Positions 35,401 through 44,012 of a stretch of DNA of 64,000 nucleotides are shown in pieces. The notes under the pieces are model-generated. The model made no database searches, was not told the origin of the DNA, and saw only the letters and a program-made list of their open reading frames with translations. Where the stretch lies: assembly GCA_937775265.1 (NCBI GenBank), contig CALKBV010000006.1, positions 62,001 through 126,000 on the forward strand, in the 5' to 3' direction. The DNA comes from an uncultured Pseudomonadales bacterium (GTDB lineage Bacteria > Pseudomonadota > Gammaproteobacteria > Pseudomonadales > Azotimanducaceae). The stretch's first letter is position 1; each line of letters begins with the position of its first letter. The position numbers and the translations under genes were made by a program.

Positions 35401-36296
35401 CAGATACCCAGTTCTTTGATGAACTTGGTCCAAGAGAAGCGATCTTCCTGACGGGAAACACCATCAGGGGCAAAGTGGGGGAATCATGGACCGGCGCTAC
35501 ATCGCTGGTGCTCAGCGACAGCTATGAAGACCTGCAACTGATGAACCTGAATTTCGTCAACGATGAGACGTTTTTTAACTTCTCATGTTTTGAGCGTGCC
35601 AGCGAAGACAATGGCAGCACGTCGTATTTAGGGCGCGCCTATCACATGACAACGTCCACCAGCCCGAACCTTTCCGAAGTCCACATTATTAATACTTCGA
35701 ACTCTGCGCTGTCGTTTACCGGCACACTCTTCCATAAGAGTGGCAGTCAGCTTGGCGAGAGTGACATTGCCCTGCACGAGGGTATCATCGCTCCCCAGGG
35801 ACGCCTGATCCTCTTTAATACTGACCTCGAGCAGCGATTTAACGAGATGCCCTGGACGGGGCCGGCCATGTTGGATGTGCGCTCGAGTGATCAGTTCGAA
35901 TTGATGACAAGGCTGTCACGAAACGGACGGGTGACCAACACGAACTGCGTTCGCACCGGTAATGTACATAATGTTGAGGGTACCGACTCCTCTGATGTCA
36001 CGTACATTCGCTTCATCAACGATGGTTCCACTACCTTGTCTGACATTCGTGGCACGCTTTACGATGCCAGCGGCGATCCGATTGGCCAGTCAGACACCCA
36101 GTTCTTTGATGAACTTGGTCCAAGAGAAGCGATCTTCCTGACGGGAAACACCATCAGGACGAAAATCGGCGAATCATGGACGGGGATAGCGTCACTGGTA
36201 CTGAGCGAAACCTACACGAACCTGCAGTTGATGAACCTGAACTTCGTTAACGATGAGACGTTTTTTAACTTCTCATGTTATGAAACGGGGAAGTAG
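32463..36296 (+). CDS. Large secreted trypsin-like protease with TSP3 repeats and two 230-aa C-terminal repeats
   Basis: Exported protein of 1277 residues. A signal peptide (about 1-23) is followed by two trypsin-fold regions. The first (about 120-400) looks inactive: TDLRA replaces the catalytic His region and GSVGAPI replaces GDSGxP. The second (about 480-690) has the full triad: His518 in VVNDHC, Asp571 in GDVALMR, Ser644 in DSGASGSGV. Residues 740-819 are thrombospondin type 3-like calcium repeats (DSDGDGIGDNPDAFPLD and variants). Then two 230-residue copies of a domain beginning YLGRAYHMT and containing SDVTYIRFINDGSTALSDIR and LMNLNFVNDETFFNFSC, which I do not recognise by name. Nothing shows anchoring, so it probably acts in the periplasm or outside. 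Confidence 0.85.
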   Translation: MRIFVSVLTLGFFLPAFVFSLAAGSENLASNSGENPRFIYQEKCTTDTQGNEVCFPEGGSFREVVVGDYGTIKVQSIVERWPDGEVFTDSDGNQSFAPNEYDGYQQNRIADSVDFATLDTPSKVARSAATAVVQIYGDRCLLNQNGSKSWAFSSVPRTGFFIAPDLIITDLRATKDLATDPSGGGSWNGGVAPSPLPPGDPMSCKEYVDYFFAGVPGISFEVGAGPFIQTFDGVWGAGSVVASDKNFALIKLSRGSKDKNLLVSDWQSWGAVDKQTSVLQIAPPDVVRSDPLVAIHNPLDGREAGGWHATTSKLIENCEETFFLEGYSGGASDVFAADFWSDIGSVGAPILNNNGFVVGMIKSDYPDVPDTCYGTVHTSKNTLGVLSTFFADPQKSTVALGAKDLRNFVASYDDQQASVVNSVGITIEDNTIWPANGLTLATTTYEIIDYGESFTVSGFPKSELASSAFDIAKQSTVMYIRANGCTTCDSGDITTDFSGGCVCTGFAVSKNLIVVNDHCVTELSIGDETTFLTYAGQFVNARLVNRSGLDTSDIYTNLLKDPNAVGALRGDVALMRTDQEMDLVPVKFADSSKLSRRDPLITVGHPAIMVRTGPYVTSGGAFIGLEVDDRSTLHYTLPADSGASGSGVFDLDGRLVGQIAGGTNGYRAAELTWLKSELDKQALEVSPSEVFFDLQPRPFLIGPRVQIGLGKASSGASSNYIFDLVQYWAPGELPESDVLPDSDGDGIGDNPDAFPLDASEQRDSDGDGVGDNADAFPNDSSETVDTDGDGVGDNADAFPDDSSETVDTDGDGIGDNQDLDNTGSYLGRAYHMTASTSPNLSEVHIINTSDSAQSYTGTLFHKSGSQLGESDIALHDGEVASQGRVILRSSDLEQRFNESPWTGPAMLDVRSSDQFELMSRLSRNGRVTNTNCVRTGDVHNVEGTESSDVTYIRFINDGSTALSDIRGTLYDASGDPIGQSDTQFFDELGPREAIFLTGNTIRGKVGESWTGATSLVLSDSYEDLQLMNLNFVNDETFFNFSCFERASEDNGSTSYLGRAYHMTTSTSPNLSEVHIINTSNSALSFTGTLFHKSGSQLGESDIALHEGIIAPQGRLILFNTDLEQRFNEMPWTGPAMLDVRSSDQFELMTRLSRNGRVTNTNCVRTGNVHNVEGTDSSDVTYIRFINDGSTTLSDIRGTLYDASGDPIGQSDTQFFDELGPREAIFLTGNTIRTKIGESWTGIASLVLSETYTNLQLMNLNFVNDETFFNFSCYETGK
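34932..36290 (+). repeat. Direct intragenic duplication, period 690 bp
   Basis: Unit 1 starts at 34932 and unit 2 at 35622 (TCGTAT...). Most of the two units differ at many third-codon positions, but about 168 bp (35301-35468 and 35991-36158) differ at only about three positions. Such a conserved patch points to gene conversion or a recent partial re-duplication. Confidence 0.88.
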
Positions 36297-36491
36297 TTCG
36301 GGCCAGTCTCTCCTGGCAGCCGCACCACTTAAACGCATTGCGGGCAGGTGGCTCTTGGGGCCTTCGCATCAAATAGGTGAAGGCCCATACATAGACCCTG
36401 CATCCTTTTCCTACATCACCAAACAACCTCACCTGAGACTATCTAATTGCCCGGTCGAGCCTGACAGCTGACTCGATATCATGGGATCTTT

Positions 36492-36540
36492 GCGCCCAGC
36501 TCGCCACTGAGCTGGGCCGAGAGGCTTAAGAGTGTATTTG
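36492..36540 (+). mobile_element. Short IS91-like transposase fragment, copy J
   Basis: About 49 bp: GCGCCCAGCTCGCCACTGAG, CTGGGCCGAGAGGCTTAAGA, GTGTATTTG, equal to the start of the WAERLKRVF segment of the other copies. Nothing else of the element follows. The fragment lies between the protease and TetR genes. Confidence 0.7.
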
Positions 36541-36649
36541 CACGCTTGCTGTCGTCACAAGACTTCACTTGTGATTTAGCATGCCCTAACATGCCGAGCG
36601 ATAGGGTGAGTAACTAGCCAGCAAGACAACGAAAGAGACCTAGAACGCG

Positions 36650-37213
36650 ATGAGTGGACGTAAACAACAAATTCTTCAGTCAGCTATCCACATTATCGCA
36701 GAGGAGGGTTATGGCGCCTTGACCATGCGCGCGCTGTCCCGAGCCAGTGATCTGAAACTGGGAGCCTTGCAATATCACTACCCTACCAGAGACGATATGT
36801 TGCGGGCTTTGATCGAGTATATAACTCAGGAGTATCAGGCCCTCTATGATACGCAGACCAGGGGTAATGAATCACAGGGGTTATACGCAGTGGTGTCTAT
36901 TATATTGGCCGGAAATGGCACTGGTGATGGGTTAACTCCCGACAAACTTTGGCCTCAACTCTTTGCCATGAGCGCGGCCGAGCCCCAGATGAAGGATTTG
37001 CTAAATAGCCTCTATGAAGTATATCTGGATATACTGGAAACGGCTCTTGAGAATGCAGGCAGTGAGGCGCCCCGCCCTGAAGCGCTTTGTCTGATGGCGA
37101 TGTTAGAGGGGGTCATAGATTTTATTGGTCGTGGCGGGCACTGGGAGTCTGATGCAGGTGCCGTGCGTGACCTGATATTGGGGTCTATTGAAGCCAAATA
37201 TGGAAAATCTTAA
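36650..37213 (+). CDS. TetR/AcrR family transcriptional regulator
   Basis: Repressor-type regulator of 187 residues. The N-terminal helix-turn-helix is clear: RKQQILQSAIHIIAEEGYGA, LTMRALSRASDLKLGALQYH and YPTRDDMLRALIEY. The C-terminal ligand domain is of unknown specificity. The next gene downstream (37507) is a broken membrane protein; it may be the former target. Confidence 0.9.
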   Translation: MSGRKQQILQSAIHIIAEEGYGALTMRALSRASDLKLGALQYHYPTRDDMLRALIEYITQEYQALYDTQTRGNESQGLYAVVSIILAGNGTGDGLTPDKLWPQLFAMSAAEPQMKDLLNSLYEVYLDILETALENAGSEAPRPEALCLMAMLEGVIDFIGRGGHWESDAGAVRDLILGSIEAKYGKS

Positions 37214-37506
37214 GCGCTGAAATGCGCTACTCTCGTTACCGCTTACTTAGCTAATACTCCCTCCTATAACGTTTCAACTGCTACTCAGTTATTCCGCTTT
37301 AATGTTCCCTAGGTGCCAATAATCCCTTTACATGTCAGTAGATGCGCTCTAGCCTGTCGTTTGACATGTTGCCCCGAATTCAAATTATGGGATTGATTAA
37401 CACCAAAGAAAGGGCGCGTTTTGAACGCTAATGATGTTCCTCGGGACTACGACACTACGTTGATCCGAAGCTGCCAGAACCTAAATAAAGATAAAAAGGA
37501 AAAATT

Positions 37507-38242
37507 ATGAGCACGAAAATCACACTAGATTACCAAATCAACCGGTTGGGCTTTTGGTCCGCCATCCTGCTGATCGTCTCGGGGGTGGTCTCCATGTTTT
37601 TGCCACTGGATATCCCCGCAGGTTCCACAGCGGAACACGCAGACCGTGTGGCCTGGCTGAGTACCAACCGAGGTGCATTTATCGCCGGCTGGGCAAACCA
37701 GATTGTCGCTATGCTCTGTGCGATCTGGCGTTTTATTTGGGATTGCCTGGCAGATTAGCGGGAAAAATCCGCTGCGCGCGATACTCGCGGCGATGGTGGT
37801 TCTGGTGTCCGTTGTTGCCTATATTATCCCGAAGTTTATGGCGGTGTGGACCATACCTCAGTTAGCAGAGGTCCTTTCAAGCGGTGTGACGGGTGCTGGT
37901 GCTGAGTTGGCTGATCCACTACTTCGCATACTGAATGGGGGCGTCGCGTTTTCGCTATACGAGTCTCTCGAGAATCTTGGTTTCTGGATGTGGGCGGTTT
38001 TTGCTCTGCTGGTGGCGGTTCCACTGTACGGCGATTCAGTGGCTTCAAAAATTGCGGCGCTTACTCTGGGATATATTGGTATCTCCTATCACGTTCTGGT
38101 GGCTGCGTTGCTGGTCGGTATTGTAGATCTGCCCGCGATTCACGGCTACCTCGAAGTCACGTTCAATATCATGGTAATCGTGATAATCAGTATGATCTTC
38201 AGCTTCAAGCCGGCGATGGATACCGCCACACAAACTGCCTAA
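37507..38242 (+). pseudogene. Multi-spanning membrane protein with a frameshift
   Basis: The first frame (37507-37758) reads YQINRLGFWSAILLIVSGVV and STNRGAFIAGWANQIVAMLC. A second frame continues from about 37725 with VLFGIAWQISGKNPLRAILA, AMVVLVSVVAYIIPKFMAVW and four more helices to the stop at 38240. Together they make a ~245-residue polytopic protein with about seven helices, DUF4386-like in appearance. One extra base near 37726 explains the break, so mutation or sequencing error are both possible. AAAAAGGAAAA precedes the ATG. Confidence 0.65.
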
Positions 38243-38249
38243 GTAATCT

Positions 38250-38430
38250 TTAGTCCAGCTGCGCGATGCGTGGATCGTTAGGGTAAATCCATTCATCCCC
38301 GATAACCTGCTGAACACGCAGTTCATCGGGGATGTTGTTGAAGCCGATCATCCGGCCATGGCCAGCAGGGTACAGAGGGTCCTGGCAAATCAACTTCTTT
38401 AGAGCGCAGAAATCTGGGTCTGTCGCCCCG
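38250..38430 (-). pseudogene. 3' stub of an unknown gene cut by a transposon tip
   Basis: Minus-strand frame of ~58 residues: ATDPDFCALKKLICQDPLYP, AGHGRMIGFNNIPDELRVQQ, VIGDEWIYPNDPRIAQLD and stop. It looks protein-like and joins at 38431 directly to the IS91-like tip, where the frame continues only into the repeat. No family recognised. Confidence 0.5.
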
Positions 38431-38463
38431 CGATCGAAAAGCCCTGTTATAATTCCTACCCTC
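38431..38463 (+). mobile_element. IS91-like solo right end upstream of P450
   Basis: Tip only: CGATCGAAAAGCCCTGTTAT, AATTCCTACCCTC (one substitution). TGTTATAAT intact. The P450 start codon is 108 bases downstream. Confidence 0.85.
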
Positions 38464-38571
38464 AGATAAAATTGAATGCTTTTCTTACTGCCGGCGACCA
38501 TTGTAATTCTAGAAACTGGCACAAGTGCGGCTTCCTCTTCTCATCATCCCAACCCTTAGAGACAAGAAGAC

Positions 38572-39792
38572 ATGGACTACACAGATATCACTAAAGCGCA
38601 TATGTGGAGCGACCCCGATCAGGCTCATGCTATCTACACGGATATGCGCAAAAACGATCCTGTGGCACTAATAGAAACCGAGGAGTACATGCCATTCTGG
38701 GCCGTTAGTAAACACGCGGACATCCTTGAAATAGAGCGACAACATGAGTTGTTTCTAAACACTCAGAATTCCGTGCTGATCCGGCGCAAAGACGAAGAAA
38801 TTCGCGCAGAGAACCCAGTCCAGATGCGAACACTGATTAACATGGATGGTGCCGAACACGCCGCGTTTCGGCGGCTGACTCAAGACTGGTTTATGCCGAA
38901 AAATTTGAAAACGCTTGAAGCAAAAGTCAGCGATTTGGCTGATGAGTTCGTTGATCGCATGCTGGCAACTGGAGGTGAATGCGACTTTGTGAGCGATGTG
39001 GCTATCTGGTACCCACTGCGCGTCATCATGATGATTCTAGGCGTACCTGAAAAAGATGAGGCCCTCATGCTCAAGTTAACGCAGGAGATTTTCGGCTCTG
39101 AAGATCCAGATATGCAGCGTGAAGGAAGCGACGACGAACGAATGAAGTTTCTGATCGACTTCTTCAACTACTTCTCTCAGTTGACAACAGATCGGCGTGC
39201 CAATCCGGGAGATGATGTTGCTAGCGTAATTGCTAATGCTGTCATCGATGGTGAACCCATAGGTGATATGGAAGCGCTCGGCTACTACGTAATCGTTGCC
39301 ACAGCGGGGCACGATACAACAAGCGCATCAACCGCTGGCGGACTGTTAGCACTTATGCAAAACCCGAAACAAATGAACAAGTTACGCAATAATATCAGTC
39401 TCTTGCCTCAAGCCATCGAAGAGATGTTCCGGTGGGAAACACCGGTCAAGCACTTTCTTAGAACGGCGACAGAGGATTACACATTGCGAGGCAAGTCAAT
39501 CAAAGAAGGCGACCGCCTAATGATGATGTATGCATCCGGTAACCGCGACGAAGAGATTTTTGCTAATCCATTTGAATTTCAGGTCGATAGACGACCGAAC
39601 AAACAAGTCGCCTTTGGCTATGGTGTGCATCGTTGCCTTGGTCATTTGCTTGCTAAAATGGAAATGACCGCGTTTTATAAGGCGTTGTTAACGAAGACAA
39701 CCGACATTCAATTAAATGGTGATCCTGCTTATATTCATGCGACATTTGTTAGCGGTCTGAAGAGACTGCCCGTTCGATTCTCGGCGAAGTAG
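38572..39792 (+). CDS. Cytochrome P450 monooxygenase
   Basis: Soluble bacterial P450 of 406 residues. The oxygen-activation helix I motif AGHDTTSAS is near residue 245. EEMFRWETP supplies the ExxR pair. The heme loop FGYGVHRCLG places the ligand Cys at 355. IEEMFRWETPVKHFLRTATE and the general layout resemble CYP families acting on terpenoids or steroids, but the subfamily cannot be set by eye. No ferredoxin or reductase gene is adjacent. It is preceded by a solo IS91-like tip. Confidence 0.94.
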   Translation: MDYTDITKAHMWSDPDQAHAIYTDMRKNDPVALIETEEYMPFWAVSKHADILEIERQHELFLNTQNSVLIRRKDEEIRAENPVQMRTLINMDGAEHAAFRRLTQDWFMPKNLKTLEAKVSDLADEFVDRMLATGGECDFVSDVAIWYPLRVIMMILGVPEKDEALMLKLTQEIFGSEDPDMQREGSDDERMKFLIDFFNYFSQLTTDRRANPGDDVASVIANAVIDGEPIGDMEALGYYVIVATAGHDTTSASTAGGLLALMQNPKQMNKLRNNISLLPQAIEEMFRWETPVKHFLRTATEDYTLRGKSIKEGDRLMMMYASGNRDEEIFANPFEFQVDRRPNKQVAFGYGVHRCLGHLLAKMEMTAFYKALLTKTTDIQLNGDPAYIHATFVSGLKRLPVRFSAK

Positions 39793-39891
39793 ACATTGCC
39801 ATAGCTCAAACACAACCTTTGCCAGGACTACGACAGATCGAAGTTAAGCCGAGTGATTTCTGTGAGTGGCCAACCTACCCCCTAGCACTTG

Positions 39892-40143
39892 CCGCAAAAC
39901 GATCTCTTTGCCGCTATCTGAGGGTTGAAACCACGGCAACGAACTTCTCCCTACGCCAACAGAAAAGCACATTGGCTAATCGCCCATCACCAGGCCCGCC
40001 AATAGCCACAAACAACAAAAAACTTGGTAGCGTTTAACCACTACTCGTCATACGGCTCCACTCTTTCATAAAACAAGCAGGCAACCGATCTGATTCGCTA
40101 CTCGGACTTTCGATCGAAAAGCCCTGTTATAATTCCTATTCTC
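39892..40143 (+). mobile_element. IS91-like right end with last codons of transposase, copy D
   Basis: Starts with GCCGCAAAACGATCTCTTTG (transposase 3' end), runs through the complete tail and ends TTCCTATTCTC. Directly followed after four bases by the third copy of the second repeat family. TGTTATAAT intact. Confidence 0.87.
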
Positions 40144-40147
40144 TCGC

Positions 40148-40194
40148 GATACTTTTGAAATCCGGGATAAATGCGGTTTAAACTTCCTATCTTC
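40148..40194 (+). repeat. Second dispersed repeat family, copy 3
   Basis: GATACTTTTGAAATCCGGGA, TAAATGCGGTTTAAACTTCC, TATCTTC. The first six bases of the 53-bp unit are replaced by the preceding element tip, suggesting one inserted next to or into the other. Confidence 0.75.
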
Positions 40195-40300
40195 AAACGG
40201 GACCGTAAATAAATTTATCCCGTTAGATGCTACTGTAGTCACCCCCGCATCCGTCAGTTATATTCAGTCTAAGGATTTTTCGTGCAAGGGGTACTCTGAC

Positions 40301-41917
40301 ATGGGACAAGAAAACCGGGATACCCGGGAATTTGAGGTCCTGATCATTGGCGCAGGCTTCAGCGGCGTCTATCAACTCTACCGACTGCGTAAGCTGGGCT
40401 TTGATGCCAAGCTGTTTGATGCCGGGAACGACTTTGGTGGGGTTTGGCATTGGAACTGTTACCCCGGCGCACGGGTTGATTCCCACATTCCCAATTACGA
40501 ATATTCCATGGAAGAGGTGTGGCGCGACTGGTGCTGGACAGAACGCTTTCCTGGCTGGGAAGAGCTACAACGCTATTTCGCGCATGTCGACAAGAAGCTC
40601 GACCTTAGACGTCACACCGAATTCCAAAAACGCGTCACCAAAGCATCGTTCAATGAAGAGGATTGCCAATGGCGCATCACCTGCGCAGATGGAGAAACCG
40701 TTAAGGCGCAATTTGTGCTCACTTGTATGGGCTTTGCCGCCAAACCTCACACACCAAACCTGCAAGGGCTCAGCAACTTTGCTGGCGCTACGGTCCACAC
40801 GGCCCGCTGGCCAAAGCAGGGGCTTGATATGTCCGGTAAACGCGTCGGTGTAATCGGCACCGGGGCCAGTGGGGTACAAGTCATACAAGAGGCCAGCAAG
40901 GTTGCGGCCGAGCTGACGGTTTTTCAGCGCACGCCAATGATTGCGCTTGCCATGCAACAACGCCAACTGCATGAAATGGAAGAGAAGGCAAAGAAGTCAG
41001 GTCTCAAAGAAATATTTCGACTTCGGAATGCATCGGGCGGCGGCTTCTATGATCTTGAAACGGATGACCGATGCGCCCATGAAGTCTCAAAACAAGAGCG
41101 CGAAGAGGTTTTCGAAAAGGCCTGGGCCAAGGGTGGGTTTCATTTTTGGACGGGAACCTTCAGCGACATCATCACCAATGTGGAATCAAATCGCCTGGCA
41201 TACGACTTTTGGCGTGCGAAAGTGCAGGCACGCGTTCAAGATCCGGTAACCGCTGAATTACTAGCACCACTATCGCCTCCACACCCATTCGGCGCTAAAC
41301 GTCCATCACTAGAACAATGGTACTACGAGGTTTTCAACCAAGAAAATGTCACATTGGTGGATATCAAGAAAAACCCCATCGCCGAAATCTTACCCCAAGG
41401 CGTTCGCACGTCCGAAGACGTATACGATTTGGACCTATTGATTCTGGCTACGGGATTTGATGCAGGCACCGGTGGCTTCACCCAAATCGATTTGCGCGGG
41501 ACCTCCGGTCGGACGTTGGAGGAGATTTGGCAAGACGGCGTCGATACCCAACTAGGGCTGGCCGTGCCGGAATTCCCAAACCTGTTGATGCTGTACGGTC
41601 CGCAGAGTCCAACCGCATTTTGGAATGGCCCCGCCAGCGCAGAGGTTCAGGGCGATTGGGTCGTTAATTGTCTGGTTCATCTGCGCAACAAAGGCGTCAA
41701 ACGAATCGAAGCCAAGCACGAAGCCGCTAAGGCATGGACCCAGCACATGGAAGAGATGGGCGCGAAAACGTTGATGCCCTTGGCTGACTCCTGGTACATG
41801 GGCGCAAACATTCCGGGCAAACAGCGGCAAATGCTGTTTTATATGGGCAGCACAGCCTACATGGCGCGTTGCAATGAAAGTGCTGATACCGGTTATGCAG
41901 GATTCGAGTTGCATTAA
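40301..41917 (+). CDS. Type I Baeyer-Villiger monooxygenase, cyclohexanone-type length
   Basis: 538-residue flavoprotein monooxygenase. The FAD motif IIGAGFSGVYQLYRLRKLGF is followed by GGVWHWNCYPGARVDSHIPN, the fingerprint FAGATVHTARWP at about 160-171, the NADPH motif VIGTGASGVQ, and the LATGFDAGTGGF motif. No N-terminal extension, unlike the BVMO at 30110, so this is closer to CHMO/phenylacetone-type lengths. Upstream lie an IS91-like tail and a second-family repeat, the nearest 106 bp away. Two BVMOs, a P450 and lactonase-type genes suggest ring or side-chain ketone degradation. Confidence 0.93.
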   Translation: MGQENRDTREFEVLIIGAGFSGVYQLYRLRKLGFDAKLFDAGNDFGGVWHWNCYPGARVDSHIPNYEYSMEEVWRDWCWTERFPGWEELQRYFAHVDKKLDLRRHTEFQKRVTKASFNEEDCQWRITCADGETVKAQFVLTCMGFAAKPHTPNLQGLSNFAGATVHTARWPKQGLDMSGKRVGVIGTGASGVQVIQEASKVAAELTVFQRTPMIALAMQQRQLHEMEEKAKKSGLKEIFRLRNASGGGFYDLETDDRCAHEVSKQEREEVFEKAWAKGGFHFWTGTFSDIITNVESNRLAYDFWRAKVQARVQDPVTAELLAPLSPPHPFGAKRPSLEQWYYEVFNQENVTLVDIKKNPIAEILPQGVRTSEDVYDLDLLILATGFDAGTGGFTQIDLRGTSGRTLEEIWQDGVDTQLGLAVPEFPNLLMLYGPQSPTAFWNGPASAEVQGDWVVNCLVHLRNKGVKRIEAKHEAAKAWTQHMEEMGAKTLMPLADSWYMGANIPGKQRQMLFYMGSTAYMARCNESADTGYAGFELH

Positions 41918-41976
41918 ACACATGGCGCCGTAAAACGGGACAGATCCATTTAAATATTCCTTAAACTTCTCTCGAG

Positions 41977-43247
41977 TTAGTTGACTAGTGCCTGATAGAC
42001 CCTAGTACGTAGCTCTCTTCTGATCGGGTAGGTCGAAGATGGAATCAATTGTGTGAAAAACACCACGAACAGATCCTCCAATGGATCCAGCCAAAAAAAG
42101 GTGCTCGCGGCTCCTCCCCAGTGATGCTCACCAACTGACGTGACGATACTTGCCTTCGGCGGGTCAAGTACCACCGCAAAACCCAAACCAAAACCTATCC
42201 CCTCATAGCTTGTTTCGCTCCATACCGGCTGACCCAAAGCGGCCATGTCGTTGTTGTTGGGCAAATGATTCAGCCTCATATGTTCCACTGTCTTGCGTCC
42301 TAACAACCTCTCTCCTGCCAACTCACCGCCACTAAGTAGCATCTGACAAAATCTCGCGTAATCATCAATACTCGAGACAAGGCCGCCCCCCCCGGAAAAA
42401 CACCGAGTAGATTTTAGATAGCTACTCTGCTTAAAACTCTCCTCTAACTTTAGCCCTCTTCTCTCTTCAGCCTGCTCAGTAGAAGCTTTGACGGTTGCAT
42501 TCATGCTCCCGCCACCATGAAGCGGGCTGTATAGTGCAGAAAATCGATCAGCCTTGTCGGGGTCAACGCTAAAGCCCGTATCGCTCATTTTCAGCGGACT
42601 GAAAATTTCAGACGTCATAAACTCATCTAGGGACTGACCAGACCAGATCTCGACTAGTCTACCCAAGACGTCGGTCGAGACGCTGTAGTTCCACTGGGAA
42701 CCAGGCTGGCAGATCAGTGGAATATGAGACAAACGTTCCACCATCTCGGCCAACGTGCCTCTATCGCCTTGAAAATCAATGCGTTCATTTCGATAGCGCT
42801 CATCGACTGGGTTTGTCTGCATAAACCCATAGGTCAATCCAGACGTGTGGGTCATCAAGTGCCGAACCAAAATTGGCGTCTCTTGGGGCTCAACAGCACC
42901 TATCCCACCACCAGACCAGACTGGCGTGTCTGAAAATTCAGGTATAAACTTTGCGACCGGATCGTCCAAGTGAAAGCACCCTTTTTCATATAGCATCATC
43001 GCGGCGACGGTCGTTATAGGCTTCGTCATTGAAAAAATACGGACGATTGTGTCCCTTTTAAAGCTCTTCCCGAGTTGCTTGTCCGCCATCCCGCTCGCTT
43101 AAAATAGGCGACGCCCCCGCGTCGGCCAACTAGAACACTGGCACCCGCCAGTCTTTCCGAAGAAATTTGCTCGGACAACCAGTCCGTAATCCTATTAAGC
43201 CGATTCGCAGATAGTCCGGCGGCTTCTATCGTTATATCATCTAGCAC
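41977..43247 (-). pseudogene. Beta-lactamase-family serine hydrolase, frameshifted
   Basis: Class C beta-lactamase/esterase fold. A GTG start with AAGGAG upstream gives an N-terminal part ending GASVLVGRRGGVAYFKRAG. A frameshift near 43090 leads to the second frame with ADKQLGKSFKRDTIVRIFSM (Ser-x-x-Lys in SMTK), QWNYSVSTDVLGRLVEIWSG (the Tyr motif) and GEHHWGGAASTFFWLDP (the HxG-like third motif). All catalytic motifs survive, so the gene was recently functional or the shift is a sequence error. Likely an esterase rather than a resistance enzyme. Confidence 0.72.
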
Positions 43248-43260
43248 TTGCTTCTCCTTT

Positions 43261-43610
43261 TTAGACAGGCGGTCTATCTGCAATAACTTCCTCTTGGTAC
43301 AGCTCTAGAACCTCATCTTTTGAATACCCTAACAAGATGTTCAATATCTCGTAGTTATATTCTCCTAGAGCCGGGCACGGAGTCCAGTCCTCAGAGCCAA
43401 CGCCCTCCATCTTGTTGGGCCCCCGGGCATGGCGTGTTATCCCGCTCAAAAGGAACGAAGAACTCCCTCGCAATGACGTGAGAATCATTAAGCATGTCCG
43501 GCGCCAAATTAATCGGCCCAGCCGCCACCCCAAAAGATTGAAGCTCCTCCGCGGCCTTCTCTTTATTTCTCTGCAGCGTCCACTCAATGAGTACTAATTC
43601 GATGGCTTAA
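43261..43610 (-). pseudogene. CaiB/BaiF CoA-transferase C-terminal stub
   Basis: The upstream frame reads AIELVLIEWTLQRNKEKAAE, ELQSFGVAAGPINLAPDMLN, DSHVIAREFFVPFERDNTP, standard C-terminal CaiB sequence. After a shift the last residues are PALGEYNYEILNILLGYSKD and EVLELYQEEVI. The rest of the gene was lost toward the transposase fragment that begins at about 43650. It ends just before the beta-lactamase-like gene, so the two were probably once co-transcribed. Confidence 0.68.
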
Positions 43611-43649
43611 ACTCTAGCTTTTCTTTCTGTCAGGTTCCATGTTGGATCC

Positions 43650-43890
43650 AGACTCATATTCTGTTCACTCCCGAGAACTTTCTCGCCCGGTTGGCAACGC
43701 TGGTACCGCGACCCCGGTTCAATCTGATTCGATTCTTTTACAGGATTTTTTGGGGGGGGGGGGGGGACTTTGCGCCCAACTCGCCATTCGGGGGGGGGGC
43801 AGTGGTTCCTGGTTCAGTGAATCCGTCGCGCAACAAATCAAAGAAACCGACAATACAGACCGCCACTGAAACCTCTGTCTATCAAGCTCT
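43650..43890 (+). mobile_element. IS91-like transposase middle fragment with long G runs, copy E
   Basis: Matches the 9417-9640 part of copy A (ILFTPE..F, LARLATLVPRPRFNLIRFFY). No right end follows. Two short G runs of copy A are expanded here to 15 G (43752-43766) and 10 G (43790-43799), which is unusual and could be slippage or an assembly artefact. Confidence 0.82.
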
Positions 43891-44012
43891 GCTAACTTTG
43901 CATTCGCAGAGAAGCGTGAGTTATGGTCTAGGTGAGTAGCGCTTCACATTGGACGACTCAGGGTAGCCTCGATTTTCACCTGGCTTGTTGTGACTGAGTA
44001 AGGGGGACACCT

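Noticed and set aside
41977-43247. Antibiotic-resistance beta-lactamase
   Set aside because: The fold and motifs (SMTK, YSV, HWGG) fit the large esterase/class C-like family; a resistance role is not supported and the gene is frameshifted.
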